Below, one piece after another: positions 1-8,067 of a stretch of DNA of 64,000 nt. Under the pieces are notes generated by a model. That model was given only the letters and a program-made list of their open reading frames with translations. It was not told the DNA's origin and ran no database searches. Source of the stretch: Panacagrimonas sp963975245 (GTDB taxonomy: Bacteria > Pseudomonadota > Gammaproteobacteria > Nevskiales > Nevskiaceae); assembly GCA_963975245.1 (NCBI GenBank), contig CAXBFJ010000001.1, positions 828,311 to 892,310 of the forward strand. Reading direction: 5' to 3'. The position numbers and the translations under genes are program-made. Positions within the stretch are counted from its first letter, which is position 1; the number at the start of each line of letters is the position of its first letter.

Positions 1-2
1 AG

Positions 3-383
3 GTACAGTGCAGGTACGAACCGGAAACGCTGGGTGGAGATTCGGCGGACGGCGTCAAACCAAAGGGTGTAATTCACTGGGTCTCGGTCCAGCACGGGGT
101 ACCTGTGGAAGTGCGGCTCTACGAGCGCCTCTTCAACGTAGAAGCGCCTGATAGAGGGGGTGCCGACCTCATTGCGAGCCTCAATCCTAGCTCCCTAGAA
201 GTACGGCCGAACTGTTGGGCAGAGCCGTCCTTGTCCTCAGCCGATCCAGAGCAGGTATTTCAGTTCGAACGGCTGGGGTATTTCGTTGCAGATCGCAGGG
301 ACTATTGCTCGAAGCGTCCGGTTTTCAATCGAACGGTGACCTTGCGTGACACCTGGGCCAAGATTGAAGAGAAGGTTCGCTGA
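3..383 (+). CDS. glnS: glutaminyl-tRNA synthetase, C-terminal fragment
   Basis: The 126 residues visible are the C-terminal anticodon-binding beta-barrel part of GlnRS, the cytosolic enzyme that charges tRNA-Gln. The reading frame enters from the left edge of the window, so the start and the catalytic Rossmann domain lie outside. Recognisable conserved stretches are KGVIHWVS near residue 30, VEVRLYERLF near residue 40, the AEPSL segment, FQFERLGYFVAD, and the terminal PVFNRTVTLRDTWAK block, which is diagnostic for bacterial GlnRS. An internal GTG at 105 is not a start because conserved sequence continues upstream of it. The gene is complete at its 3' end (TGA at 381-383). No obvious intrinsic terminator separates it from katG 224 bp downstream. 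Identification is firm; only the missing 5' part is unknown. Confidence 0.96.
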   Translation, partial: VQCRYEPETLGGDSADGVKPKGVIHWVSVQHGVPVEVRLYERLFNVEAPDRGGADLIASLNPSSLEVRPNCWAEPSLSSADPEQVFQFERLGYFVADRRDYCSKRPVFNRTVTLRDTWAKIEEKVR

Positions 384-525
384 GTAAGGGCTATGTCTGA
401 TCTTCCCCGGCCCGTGTGCTGGCGCGGAAAGTTCTGAGTCTCTGTCGGTTGTTCCTAAGATTCGCGAAGAATGACATTGAGTTCGCTTTTTTTGAGTCAA
501 TAGTCTCGATTAATGAGAGTAACAA

Positions 526-543
526 TAAGGAACAATTTCCTTA
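526..543. promoter_or_regulatory. inverted repeat in katG leader
   Basis: A perfect 7-bp inverted repeat, TAAGGAA / TTCCTTA with a 4-nt spacer (CAAT), lies 65 bp before the katG start codon. It could be an operator or a small leader hairpin. It does not match the spaced ATAG-n7-CTAT pattern of OxyR. Function is not established. Confidence 0.35.
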
Positions 544-607
544 ATCGCATCTTGCCAGCTACTGTGTCGTCTGAGTTCCGAATCGATTTTTCAAATGGAG
601 GAAGGCA

Positions 608-2791
608 ATGTCTAGCAATTCAAAATGCCCGATGGCCGCGGTCGGTGGGCAGCATGCGGTTACAGGCGCTCGCGGAAACGCACAGTGGTGGCCAGATCAG
701 CCAAACCTGAAGATCCTGCATCAGCATTCGGAGCGCGCTAATCCGACGGCGCAAGATTTCAACTATGCCGAGGCTTTCAAGTCTCTTGATCTGGATGCGG
801 TTGTGCAGGATTTGCATGCCCTGATGACAGATTCTCAGGATTGGTGGCCTGCTGACTATGGTCATTACGGGCCTCTGTTCATTCGCATGGCCTGGCACAG
901 CGCGGGCACCTATCGCATTTCTGATGGTCGCGGCGGAGCTTCTACGGGGTCACAAAGATTTGCCCCGCTCAATAGCTGGCCCGACAACGGCAATCTGGAC
1001 AAAGCACGGCGCTTGTTGTGGCCTATCAAGCAGAAGTACGGCCAGAAGATTTCCTGGGCCGATTTGATGATCCTCGCCGGAAACGTTGCGCTGGAATCCA
1101 TGGGCTTTAAGACCTTCGGTTTCGCAGGTGGTCGCGAAGACATTTGGGAGCCTGAGGAAGACATCAACTGGGGCCCGGAAGCCGAATGGCTGGGGGATGA
1201 GCGCTACAGCGGCGAGCGCGATCTGCAGGAGCCGCTCGGTGCGGTTCAGATGGGCCTTATCTACGTGAACCCGGAAGGTCCTAACGGAAAACCCGACCCT
1301 GCAGCGTCAGCGCGAGATGTTCGCGAAACCTTCGCACGAATGGCGATGAACGATGAAGAAACGGTTGCCCTGCTGGCAGGCGGGCATACGTTCGGAAAAT
1401 GTCACGGTGCGGGTGATCCCCAGCACGTTGGCGCCGAACCTGAGGGCGCTGCATTGGAGGCGCAAGGATTTGGCTGGGCCAATTCCATGGGCAGCGGCAA
1501 GGCGGGCGACGCCATCACCAGCGGACTGGAAGGCGCATGGACAGCAACGCCGGTGACCTGGGATCACAGCTACCTTGAGACGTTGTTTGCTCACGAATGG
1601 GAACTCACCAAGAGTCCTGCGGGCGCACATCAATGGACCCCTAAGGGTGGCGTCAAAAATGTCCCTGACGCGCATGACAGCTCCAAGTCACACGCACCGA
1701 TGATGTCGACTGCCGATCTTGGTCTGCGCGCCGATCCGGACTACGAGAAAATTGCCCGACGCTTCCTCAATGACCCGCAAGCATTTGCGGATGCATTCTC
1801 CCGCGCCTGGTACAAGCTGACGCATCGGGATATGGGGCCAGTTTCCCGTTACCTCGGACCCTTGGTTCCGAAAGAGGAATTGATTTGGCAGGATCCGGTT
1901 CCCAAAGTTGAGTATCCGCTGGTGAATCAGGCGCAGATTGACGGCCTCAAGAAAGCAATTCTTGACTCAGGTCTGTCCGTGTCTCAATTGGTGAGTACCG
2001 CGTGGGCGTCGGCTTCAACCTACCGCGATTCCGACAAGCGCGGCGGTGCAAACGGTGCCCGGATTCGACTGGCACCGCAAAAGGACTGGCCTGTCAATCA
2101 GCCGGCTGAACTTGCGCAGGTGCTCAAGGTGCTGGAATCCATCCAGGCCTCCTTCAATGCTGGCAGCGAGAACGCGAAAATCTCTCTGGCTGATTTGATT
2201 GTGTTGGCTGGAAATACCGCTATCGAACAGGCTGCTGGCAAGGCCGGTCACCAGGTGTCGGTTCCATTCGCACCTGGCCGCACGGATGCTTCACAGGAGC
2301 AGACTGATGTAGAAGCGCTGGCCGTGCTTGAACCCAGTTCAGATGGATTTCGCAATTACCACGCGGATGGCAATGCAATGAGGCCAGACATTGCCCTGAT
2401 TGACCGGGCCCAGCTGCTTACCTTGAGTGCGCCGGAAATGACGGTTCTGGTGGGCGGTCTGCGTGTGCTCGGCGCCAATACCGGTGGGTCAAAGCACGGC
2501 GTGTTTACCCATCAGCCAGGGCAGTTGAATAACGCGTTCTTTGTCCACCTGCTTGATATGGCCACGGAATGGAAGCCTGGGCAGACCAATGGAATCTATG
2601 AGGGCAGGGACCGTGCTTCCGGGAAGATTGCGTGGACAGGGACCCGAGCTGATCTGCTTTTTGGTTCAAACTCGCAGCTGCGCGCCATTGCGGAGGTCTA
2701 TGCAAGTTCGGATGCAGACAAAAAGTTTGTGGATGATTTTGTCAGTGCGTGGACCAAAGTCATGAACCTGGATCGCTTCGACCTGCGTTGA
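608..2791 (+). CDS. katG: catalase-peroxidase KatG
   Basis: A bifunctional heme enzyme that dismutates H2O2 and also acts as a peroxidase. At 727 residues it has the normal two-domain KatG length. The distal heme pocket Arg93, Trp96, His97 is in the RMAWH motif and the proximal His260 is in LAGGHTFGKCHG. The covalent adduct needed for catalase activity can be assigned as Trp96-Tyr219-Met245, with the same spacing as in characterised KatGs. The second, heme-less domain starts around residue 430 and has the usual degenerate motifs. No signal peptide is apparent, so it should be cytoplasmic. The start at 608 is supported by a very good ribosome site (GGAGGAAGGC) directly upstream. It stands alone between glnS and a strong terminator, so it is probably monocistronic and stress-controlled. 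Confidence 0.97.
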   Translation: MSSNSKCPMAAVGGQHAVTGARGNAQWWPDQPNLKILHQHSERANPTAQDFNYAEAFKSLDLDAVVQDLHALMTDSQDWWPADYGHYGPLFIRMAWHSAGTYRISDGRGGASTGSQRFAPLNSWPDNGNLDKARRLLWPIKQKYGQKISWADLMILAGNVALESMGFKTFGFAGGREDIWEPEEDINWGPEAEWLGDERYSGERDLQEPLGAVQMGLIYVNPEGPNGKPDPAASARDVRETFARMAMNDEETVALLAGGHTFGKCHGAGDPQHVGAEPEGAALEAQGFGWANSMGSGKAGDAITSGLEGAWTATPVTWDHSYLETLFAHEWELTKSPAGAHQWTPKGGVKNVPDAHDSSKSHAPMMSTADLGLRADPDYEKIARRFLNDPQAFADAFSRAWYKLTHRDMGPVSRYLGPLVPKEELIWQDPVPKVEYPLVNQAQIDGLKKAILDSGLSVSQLVSTAWASASTYRDSDKRGGANGARIRLAPQKDWPVNQPAELAQVLKVLESIQASFNAGSENAKISLADLIVLAGNTAIEQAAGKAGHQVSVPFAPGRTDASQEQTDVEALAVLEPSSDGFRNYHADGNAMRPDIALIDRAQLLTLSAPEMTVLVGGLRVLGANTGGSKHGVFTHQPGQLNNAFFVHLLDMATEWKPGQTNGIYEGRDRASGKIAWTGTRADLLFGSNSQLRAIAEVYASSDADKKFVDDFVSAWTKVMNLDRFDLR

Positions 2792-2819
2792 GCAGTCTTA
2801 ATTGATTAAGACCATTGCG

Positions 2820-2869
2820 ACTTCCGTCCCCGCCATGCCCAACAGGACTTGGCGGGGACGGAAGTTTTT
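2820..2869 (+). terminator. intrinsic terminator of katG
   Basis: A perfect 16-bp stem pairs 2820-2835 with 2850-2865 and is followed by a T run (TTTTTA). It begins 28 bp after the katG stop. The stem could also stop transcription from the opposite strand, although that side has no T run. Confidence 0.93.
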
Positions 2870-2930
2870 AAGGCCGGTGCAAGCGAGGCGGTTCAATATT
2901 CCGAGCGAGCATCGCCTCGCTCAGTGACAA

Positions 2931-5318
2931 CTACTGGCCACTCCACTTCGGCGCCCGCTTCTGTGCAAATGCGGTTGGCCCTTCAATGATGTCACCAGAC
3001 TTAAATAGCGCTTTGACTGCCGGGTAGCTCTGCTGTTCGGCATAGGCCTTGGCGATGGTCGCTTCGTTCAGGCCTTCGCGTACGACCTCTTTCGAAGCAC
3101 GTATCGACATCGGGCTGTTGGCAATAATCAGCTTGGCCATGCTCCTGGCTTCTGACATCAGCTCTGCAGCGGGCACTACCTTGTTGACGAAGCCCAGCGT
3201 TTCACCTTCGCTCGCAGACACCTTGCGCGCCGTCAGGATCATTTCCATTGCGCGCTTTTCGCCAATCTGGCGCGGCAGACGCAGCAGTCCGCCCGCCAAT
3301 GCGGCAATGCCGACCTTGGGCTCGGGCAGGGCGAAGCTCGCGGTGTCCGCGGCCAGGATGACGTCGCAGGCCAGCGCAATCTCGAAGCCGCCACCCATGG
3401 CAACCCCGTTGACGGCCGCGATCACAGGCTTGTTCATGTCAAAGCGTGCCGTAAGGCCTGCAAAGCCCTTCAGGGGCGGGCTGATGCGATCTCCGCGCAT
3501 CATCGCCATGCTCATGTACTTGAGGTCATTGCCTGCGCTAAAGGCCTTGTCGCCAGCGCCTGTGAGAATTGCGACCCACTGGTCCGGGTCTGCATCAAAC
3601 TCGTCAAACACCTCCTGCAGTTCCGCGTTGGATTGCGGGTGCAAGGCGTTCATCAACTCAGGGCGGTTGATAGTGATGATGCTCAGGTGTCCCTCACGCT
3701 CAACCGTGCAGTACTTCAGTTTGCGCTGACTGCGATCCCTCGGCTGATCTCCGGCTTCCCAAATCAGGTCGCCAAAAGCATCGATCCGAACGTGACCTTT
3801 GTTGCCGATGGCATTGCACTGGGTCGATAGCAGCAGTGACAACGATGCTTCATCATCGCTTGGCACCTTCGCCAGAGTTCGCTTGTTTTCAGGGGTACGC
3901 AAGACAACCAGGCCATGTAGTGGCTGGCCATCGCGACCATAGGCAACGGTATAGGTCTCGATGCTTGCAGGCCCCTCGTAGCTATTCAGCACTTCGGGGA
4001 TCGGATCACGAGCAGTGTCAGCCTCGGCCTGCACGGAGTCATCCATGGAGAGTGGGGTCGGGGCAGGGTGGGTACTCAGCAGCATCGCGTGGTGCTTATT
4101 CACGTAACCGCCCTGGCCGTAGAGCATGCCTGGCTTATCGGAGTTCTCGCGCAGCTTGCGCACCATGGCGCATAGCGCGTGCGTCATGTAGTTATTCAGT
4201 GGTCCGCCAAAAAATGTGAGTCCGCCTGCGACTGTGGGCGAGATTTCACTGCTAGTTTTTCCAAGTGCCCTTAAAGCCATCTTGGGAACCACGGGGAAAC
4301 AGCTGTACAGCTCAACTGGCCCGAAATGCTCTGCACTCCCACCGGCGATCTGCATCACGCGATTGAGCACCATCAGCTGTGCGGCGCTGTGGTCGTAGCG
4401 GTCGCGCTTCAGCCAGTCTTCCGGTTCGCGCGCCTGAGCACTGCCCCAGATATGGACGATACGATCTTCCGCGATGCCTGCTGCCCGCGCCGCAGCCAGA
4501 CTGGTGACGATGACGGCAGCGGCCTGGTTGACCATCGGGTTGGCCGTCATCAATTTAGGATAAGGCCAATTGATGAGACGGTTCTTCGGACCGATGGCGC
4601 TTATTTCTTCTGCAGTGGCGCCCTTGGACAACCAGGCGGTGGGGTTGTCTGCTGCAACGCTGGCGTACATAGACCAAAGCTGGGCCGATTCGGCCATCCC
4701 TTGGGCGGGCGTCTGATTCCACGCCGCCTGCGCGGCCATTTCATACAAGGGATAGACCCGCGCAGGATCGACGACATCGAGCTGCTCAGCAATCGGGCTC
4801 ATTTCGAAGCTGCTGGATGCAAAGCGTGTGGCCTTGTCGCGGGGTGCCGGCGGTGTCCAGTTTCCGGGGTTTGCGGAAGGATTCATCTCGCCACTGACCA
4901 TTGCAGCGATCCCCATGTTGCCCCCGGCTTTGGCCAAACGAGCAGCAGTATGCATGGCCTCACCACCCACAATGGCTGCCACGCTCAGTTCGCCCTTGGC
5001 AATGCGAACCGCCGCTTCATAGACCAGACGAATCGGCGTTTCACCACCCATGCTGGCGTTGACGGTTCTAGCGGGGCTTATATCGAGCCGTGTGCAAAGT
5101 TGAGACACGGGGTCCTCGTAAGGCCATGACATTAGGCCGATCAACTCCAGGGACTCGACTCGCTTGAGAAAACCGCCTCCGGCATCTGCGTCTGCCGCTT
5201 TCAACGCGTGCGCCATCAGCGCTAGAGCCTCAAGAGCCTGCTCGAGCGTCTCGGGACGATCGACGTATTCCCCCACACCGACGATGACAGGGATGTTTTC
5301 TGGATGGCTGTTGCTCAA
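2931..5318 (-). CDS. thiolase-like / enoyl-CoA hydratase fusion protein
   Basis: Two beta-oxidation modules in one 795-residue chain. Residues 1 to about 490 resemble the long acetyl-CoA acetyltransferase-like proteins (thiolase fold plus an extra C-terminal OB-like domain). The segment where thiolases carry the nucleophilic Cys reads NASMGGETP and has no Cys, so classical thiolysis is doubtful and a lyase-like or regulatory role is possible. Residues from about 520 on are a crotonase domain with the oxyanion-hole segments FSAGNDLKYM and GVAMGGGFE; both catalytic Glu positions (GGFE and LPEP) are present, so hydratase chemistry is likely. A TTG at 5318 is preferred as start because GGGAGA lies 7 nt upstream; an in-frame TTG at 5345 would add 9 residues. 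The modules are usually separate adjacent genes, and no stop or frameshift separates them here. Confidence 0.85.
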   Translation of the reverse strand: MSNSHPENIPVIVGVGEYVDRPETLEQALEALALMAHALKAADADAGGGFLKRVESLELIGLMSWPYEDPVSQLCTRLDISPARTVNASMGGETPIRLVYEAAVRIAKGELSVAAIVGGEAMHTAARLAKAGGNMGIAAMVSGEMNPSANPGNWTPPAPRDKATRFASSSFEMSPIAEQLDVVDPARVYPLYEMAAQAAWNQTPAQGMAESAQLWSMYASVAADNPTAWLSKGATAEEISAIGPKNRLINWPYPKLMTANPMVNQAAAVIVTSLAAARAAGIAEDRIVHIWGSAQAREPEDWLKRDRYDHSAAQLMVLNRVMQIAGGSAEHFGPVELYSCFPVVPKMALRALGKTSSEISPTVAGGLTFFGGPLNNYMTHALCAMVRKLRENSDKPGMLYGQGGYVNKHHAMLLSTHPAPTPLSMDDSVQAEADTARDPIPEVLNSYEGPASIETYTVAYGRDGQPLHGLVVLRTPENKRTLAKVPSDDEASLSLLLSTQCNAIGNKGHVRIDAFGDLIWEAGDQPRDRSQRKLKYCTVEREGHLSIITINRPELMNALHPQSNAELQEVFDEFDADPDQWVAILTGAGDKAFSAGNDLKYMSMAMMRGDRISPPLKGFAGLTARFDMNKPVIAAVNGVAMGGGFEIALACDVILAADTASFALPEPKVGIAALAGGLLRLPRQIGEKRAMEMILTARKVSASEGETLGFVNKVVPAAELMSEARSMAKLIIANSPMSIRASKEVVREGLNEATIAKAYAEQQSYPAVKALFKSGDIIEGPTAFAQKRAPKWSGQ

Positions 5319-5358
5319 GTGCTTTTCTCCCACCTGTTTTGGCAACCCGGCGCCGCGA

Positions 5359-5368
5359 TTTGATCAAA
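5359..5368. promoter_or_regulatory. 10-bp palindrome upstream of thiolase/hydratase fusion
   Basis: TTTGATCAAA is a perfect palindrome about 40 bp upstream of the preferred start of the minus-strand fusion gene. It is a possible operator. The 353-bp gap 5319-5671 otherwise contains only the stem-loop at 5612-5639. Confidence 0.25.
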
Positions 5369-5611
5369 CCTGCGGCACGCGAGGCAGATCCAGACACGGA
5401 TTCTGGCCCACTTCAGCGGCTTGGATCAGGGCAGAACAACCGGGGTACTGATTGTTGATTTGATGATCGCGGCCTAGGGTTGTGGAATCACTCGGTGGAG
5501 TCAAATTCCGCTGTGGGCTATTGCCGCTGGCGGCAGAGAAAGACCGTCCCTGCCAACGCGCTGCCACAGTTGAGCGGTCAGGGTAAGGGAGATTTCGCGG
5601 CAGAAACGATC

Positions 5612-5639
5612 AGGGCCTCCAGAGTCATCTGGAGGCCCT
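5612..5639 (-). terminator. stem-loop terminator after SDR gene
   Basis: An 11-bp perfect stem (AGGGCCTCCAG pairing with CTGGAGGCCCT, 6-nt loop) begins about 30 bp beyond the stop of the minus-strand SDR gene. The U tract on the minus strand is short (GATCGTTTC), so it is a moderate terminator. Confidence 0.6.
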
Positions 5640-5671
5640 CGTGTATCGCACAACAACGAGAAAGCGCTTGC

Positions 5672-6589
5672 TTAGCTGCGCGAAGATTTGGTCTTGACGC
5701 CCTCGGTCAGCAATTTTGGCGGAGTGTCCAGATGGAATGCATCGAACTCCCGCGACTTGTCGTGAGCCAAGTTGTCGGTCATCGGCTCCGGCGGATTCCA
5801 GGGGCGTGCATTGGGCGCGCCGCCGTCGATACGGATGCAAGAGCCGTTGATGTAGGCGGCGGCTGGCGACAGCAGATAGGTAATGGCGCCGGAAACCTCG
5901 GCGACATTGCCATAACGCTGTGCGGGAACTGATGGCGGATACTTGAGAATGTCGGCCTGCACATGGGGCTCGTAGGTATCGAAGCCGCTGCTCGCGATAC
6001 CGCCCGGTGCAACGCAATTTACCCGCACGCCGGAGTGGGCCCATTCGGCTGCGGCGGTCTGGCTCAGTGTCCACATGCCACCGCGGGCAGAGCCGGAGTG
6101 GCCATAGTGGAACCAGCCACCCCAGATGTCGGCAATCATGTTCACGATCGCGCCGCCATTGTTTTTCATCCAGCGGTTGTAGACCTCACGCATGACCATG
6201 AAGCCGCCAAAGAGGTTCAGGCGCACGACGGCCTCAAATCCCTTGCTGCTGATTTCTTCCAGAGGCTGTCGGTACTGGCCTCCCGCGTTATTGACCAGGC
6301 AATCGATACGGTTGTGTTGGGCGAGCACGCTCTCAACCATCGCGATGACTTCATCTTCTTTGCGGATATCACAGGCATGGCAACTGATGCGTTCAGATGA
6401 GATGCCTGCATCCTCGATTTCCTTCTTGACGCCGTCGAGCTTGTCCAGATTGCGACCGACCAATGCCACCGTGGCACCCAGAGAGGCTAGTTCGTGTGCA
6501 CTGCAGCGACCTATGCCGCTTCCGCTACCTGTGATGATGACAACCTGATTCTTGAAAATGTCGGGGCGAAAGACGGACTGATAGCTCAT
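5672..6589 (-). CDS. SDR family oxidoreductase, 2,4-dienoyl-CoA-reductase-like
   Basis: A 305-residue short-chain dehydrogenase/reductase with an NAD(P)-binding GSGSGIG motif near residue 21 and LVNNAGG near residue 100. The catalytic region does not have the classical Ser...Tyr-x3-Lys. It reads NMIAD followed by HSGSARGGM, matching the dienoyl-CoA reductase / trans-2-enoyl-CoA reductase branch where the Tyr position is changed; here the usual Lys is also Arg. After the common PGGIASSG segment it has a 50-residue tail rich in Pro, Asp and Lys. It sits in a minus-strand group with the AlkB-like hydroxylase and the thiolase-like/hydratase fusion, so a role in processing an oxidised acyl-CoA or aldehyde is plausible. 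The ATG at 6589 has only a weak ribosome site. SDR assignment is firm; substrate is open. Confidence 0.87.
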   Translation of the reverse strand: MSYQSVFRPDIFKNQVVIITGSGSGIGRCSAHELASLGATVALVGRNLDKLDGVKKEIEDAGISSERISCHACDIRKEDEVIAMVESVLAQHNRIDCLVNNAGGQYRQPLEEISSKGFEAVVRLNLFGGFMVMREVYNRWMKNNGGAIVNMIADIWGGWFHYGHSGSARGGMWTLSQTAAAEWAHSGVRVNCVAPGGIASSGFDTYEPHVQADILKYPPSVPAQRYGNVAEVSGAITYLLSPAAAYINGSCIRIDGGAPNARPWNPPEPMTDNLAHDKSREFDAFHLDTPPKLLTEGVKTKSSRS

Positions 6590-6665
6590 GGTGATAATTG
6601 TTTTCCGATTGTTTTTTCAAGTTTGGCTTGGAAGATTGCCGACCGGGTTCTCAAGAACATAAATG

Positions 6666-6699
6666 AATGCAGCCCCTCATGGCGATGAGGGGCCGCATT
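6666..6699 (-). terminator. stem-loop downstream of alkB-like gene
   Basis: A 15-bp stem with one mismatch (AATGCAGCCCCTCAT with ATGAGGGGCCGCATT) and a GGCG loop lies 22 bp beyond the stop of the minus-strand hydroxylase gene. Only a short T-containing stretch (TCATTTATG) follows. It probably separates the hydroxylase transcript from the SDR gene. Confidence 0.6.
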
Positions 6700-6720
6700 G
6701 TTTGAAACGGGGCAGCGAGT

Positions 6721-7839
6721 TCAGACGCCGACGGTGGCGGCTTTACCGACGTCGAGTCCTGGTTCGTTCTGCCAGTCTGGCCATCCTGCGGCTTTGTTTT
6801 GTTCGGCTGCGAGTTTGAGTTCTTCGGGTACGGCGAACTCGGTATCCCAGCGTTTCAGGGCCGGCATGATGATCATGTTATGCCACAGCGGCGGGATCAG
6901 GGCGGACAGGAAGCACAGGAACACGGATGGCATCGGGATGGATTCTTCGTGTGGCTTGAGCTTGTAGTACACCTCGTAGGAGTTGAGGTGATGGCCAGCA
7001 TGGTTGGTGATTTCAAAGGCCATGGTGCGTGAGAACCAGCCCAGGTGATTCCAGACGTGGCGTCGGCCGATGGGGGCACCCTTGAGGCGGATCAGGCCGT
7101 AGTGCTGGAAGTAGTTGAATGATTCCACCCAGGCGCGGGCAACAATCTGTGCGGCCAGTGCCAGACCCACGGCGAGCCAGCCGCCGATCATAAACATCAC
7201 CACATGGAACACGGCCAGGGCGAGCAGGGCACGGTAGCCGCGATGACGGATGTTCCAGGGGCTCAGGCCTTTCTTCTTGAGCGCCTGACCTTCCATCTTC
7301 TGGGCAAAGATCGTGCTTTCGATCAGGGCCTTGCCGGTGAAGCTGTAGAGGTCTTTGCCACGCGGGGCGGTGTCGCCGTCTTCGGTGGTGGCCACATCGA
7401 TGTGATGGTTGATCACATGGCCGATGTCGCGGGTGCAGTCCAGATAGCAGAGTTGCACATAGTGGCCGATGGCACGGGCGACGGGGCTGCGCATGTGATA
7501 CAGCTCATGAGAAGCCGGCACCAGCGGGATCACGCCCATCCAGGCCACGCTCATCACCGCACCAAACATCTGCCAGCCGGTGAGCTGACCCAGGGAGACT
7601 TGCCAGGCCATGACGCCGAACAGCAGCAGCGGCAGGATGGCGCAGATCCAGATCGGGATATTGGCCAGTGTGGCATTGCTCATCTTGCGCTGGCTGTAGT
7701 CACGCGGCAGGACCGAATCCAGAACCGCCAGCACCGGGAAGCTGATGATGCCCACCCAGACCCAGTTGCCACCCGCAATCATCCCCGCAAACGCCGCCGC
7801 CAGCACGCCAACAGGGGTCCAGTATTTCAAGTAGTCCAT
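6721..7839 (-). CDS. AlkB/XylM-type membrane non-heme diiron hydroxylase
   Basis: A 372-residue integral membrane monooxygenase of the fatty-acid-desaturase superfamily, which hydroxylates an unactivated or benzylic methyl group using O2 and reductant. The diiron His boxes are HELYH (111-115), HVINHH (141-146), NYFQHYG (242-248) and NHAGHH (279-284). NYFQHYGLIR replaces the NYxEHYG of classical alkane hydroxylases, so it belongs to a divergent alkane/xylene/cymene-type subgroup rather than AlkB proper. Several hydrophobic segments precede the first box and lie between boxes two and three. The ATG at 7839 is chosen because GGAGGAAG stands 4 nt upstream; a longer open frame to 8031 is not needed. 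No rubredoxin is adjacent. A divergently transcribed MerR regulator shares its upstream region. A homologue of the same subgroup lies at 62338-63438. Confidence 0.9.
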   Translation of the reverse strand: MDYLKYWTPVGVLAAAFAGMIAGGNWVWVGIISFPVLAVLDSVLPRDYSQRKMSNATLANIPIWICAILPLLLFGVMAWQVSLGQLTGWQMFGAVMSVAWMGVIPLVPASHELYHMRSPVARAIGHYVQLCYLDCTRDIGHVINHHIDVATTEDGDTAPRGKDLYSFTGKALIESTIFAQKMEGQALKKKGLSPWNIRHRGYRALLALAVFHVVMFMIGGWLAVGLALAAQIVARAWVESFNYFQHYGLIRLKGAPIGRRHVWNHLGWFSRTMAFEITNHAGHHLNSYEVYYKLKPHEESIPMPSVFLCFLSALIPPLWHNMIIMPALKRWDTEFAVPEELKLAAEQNKAAGWPDWQNEPGLDVGKAATVGV

Positions 7840-7942
7840 GGTTCTTCCTCCAATGCACACGATGTGATTCAGTCGGTTTTCGTCGTGGTCTGCTTCTTCG
7901 CAGCCATCGCCAATGTTCAGGAGCGTATAACGAACAAATACA

Positions 7943-7948
7943 TAATGC
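7943..7948. promoter_or_regulatory. TAATGC half-site in alkB/merR intergenic region
   Basis: TAATGC occurs here about 105 bp upstream of the hydroxylase start. The same hexamer forms the arms of the inverted repeat at 8013-8029 on the regulator side. It may be a second binding half-site for the MerR-type protein. Confidence 0.25.
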
Positions 7949-8012
7949 AATTGTGTGATTTGTAGTTTCCGACGAACGGTCGCATGCTTACCATTGTTCA
8001 GACGCAAATAAC

Positions 8013-8029
8013 GCATTAACGTATAATGC
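8013..8029 (+). promoter_or_regulatory. GCATTA-N5-TAATGC inverted repeat over a TATAAT box
   Basis: A perfect 6-bp inverted repeat with a 5-bp spacer overlaps an exact TATAAT at 8022-8027, about 40 bp upstream of the MerR-type gene start. The -35 region is poor (TTCAGA at 7997 with a 19-bp spacer, a spacing common for MerR-controlled promoters). It is a good candidate for the autoregulatory operator. Confidence 0.5.
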
Positions 8030-8067
8030 ATCTAGTCGCGAATAACTTAGTCAGGAAGTGCAAGTCC

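Noticed and set aside
500..515. Possible OxyR site upstream of katG
   Set aside because: Only one ATAG element is present; the following CTAT/ATAG elements at 7-bp spacing are missing.
4326..5129. 267-codon plus-strand open frame inside the thiolase-like fusion gene
   Set aside because: Antisense to well-conserved coding sequence; composition is Cys/Arg/His-rich and unlike a protein.
7204..7965. 253-codon plus-strand open frame opposite the AlkB/XylM-type gene
   Set aside because: Rich in His, Gln and Asp because it mirrors membrane-helix codons; no domain and no start signal.
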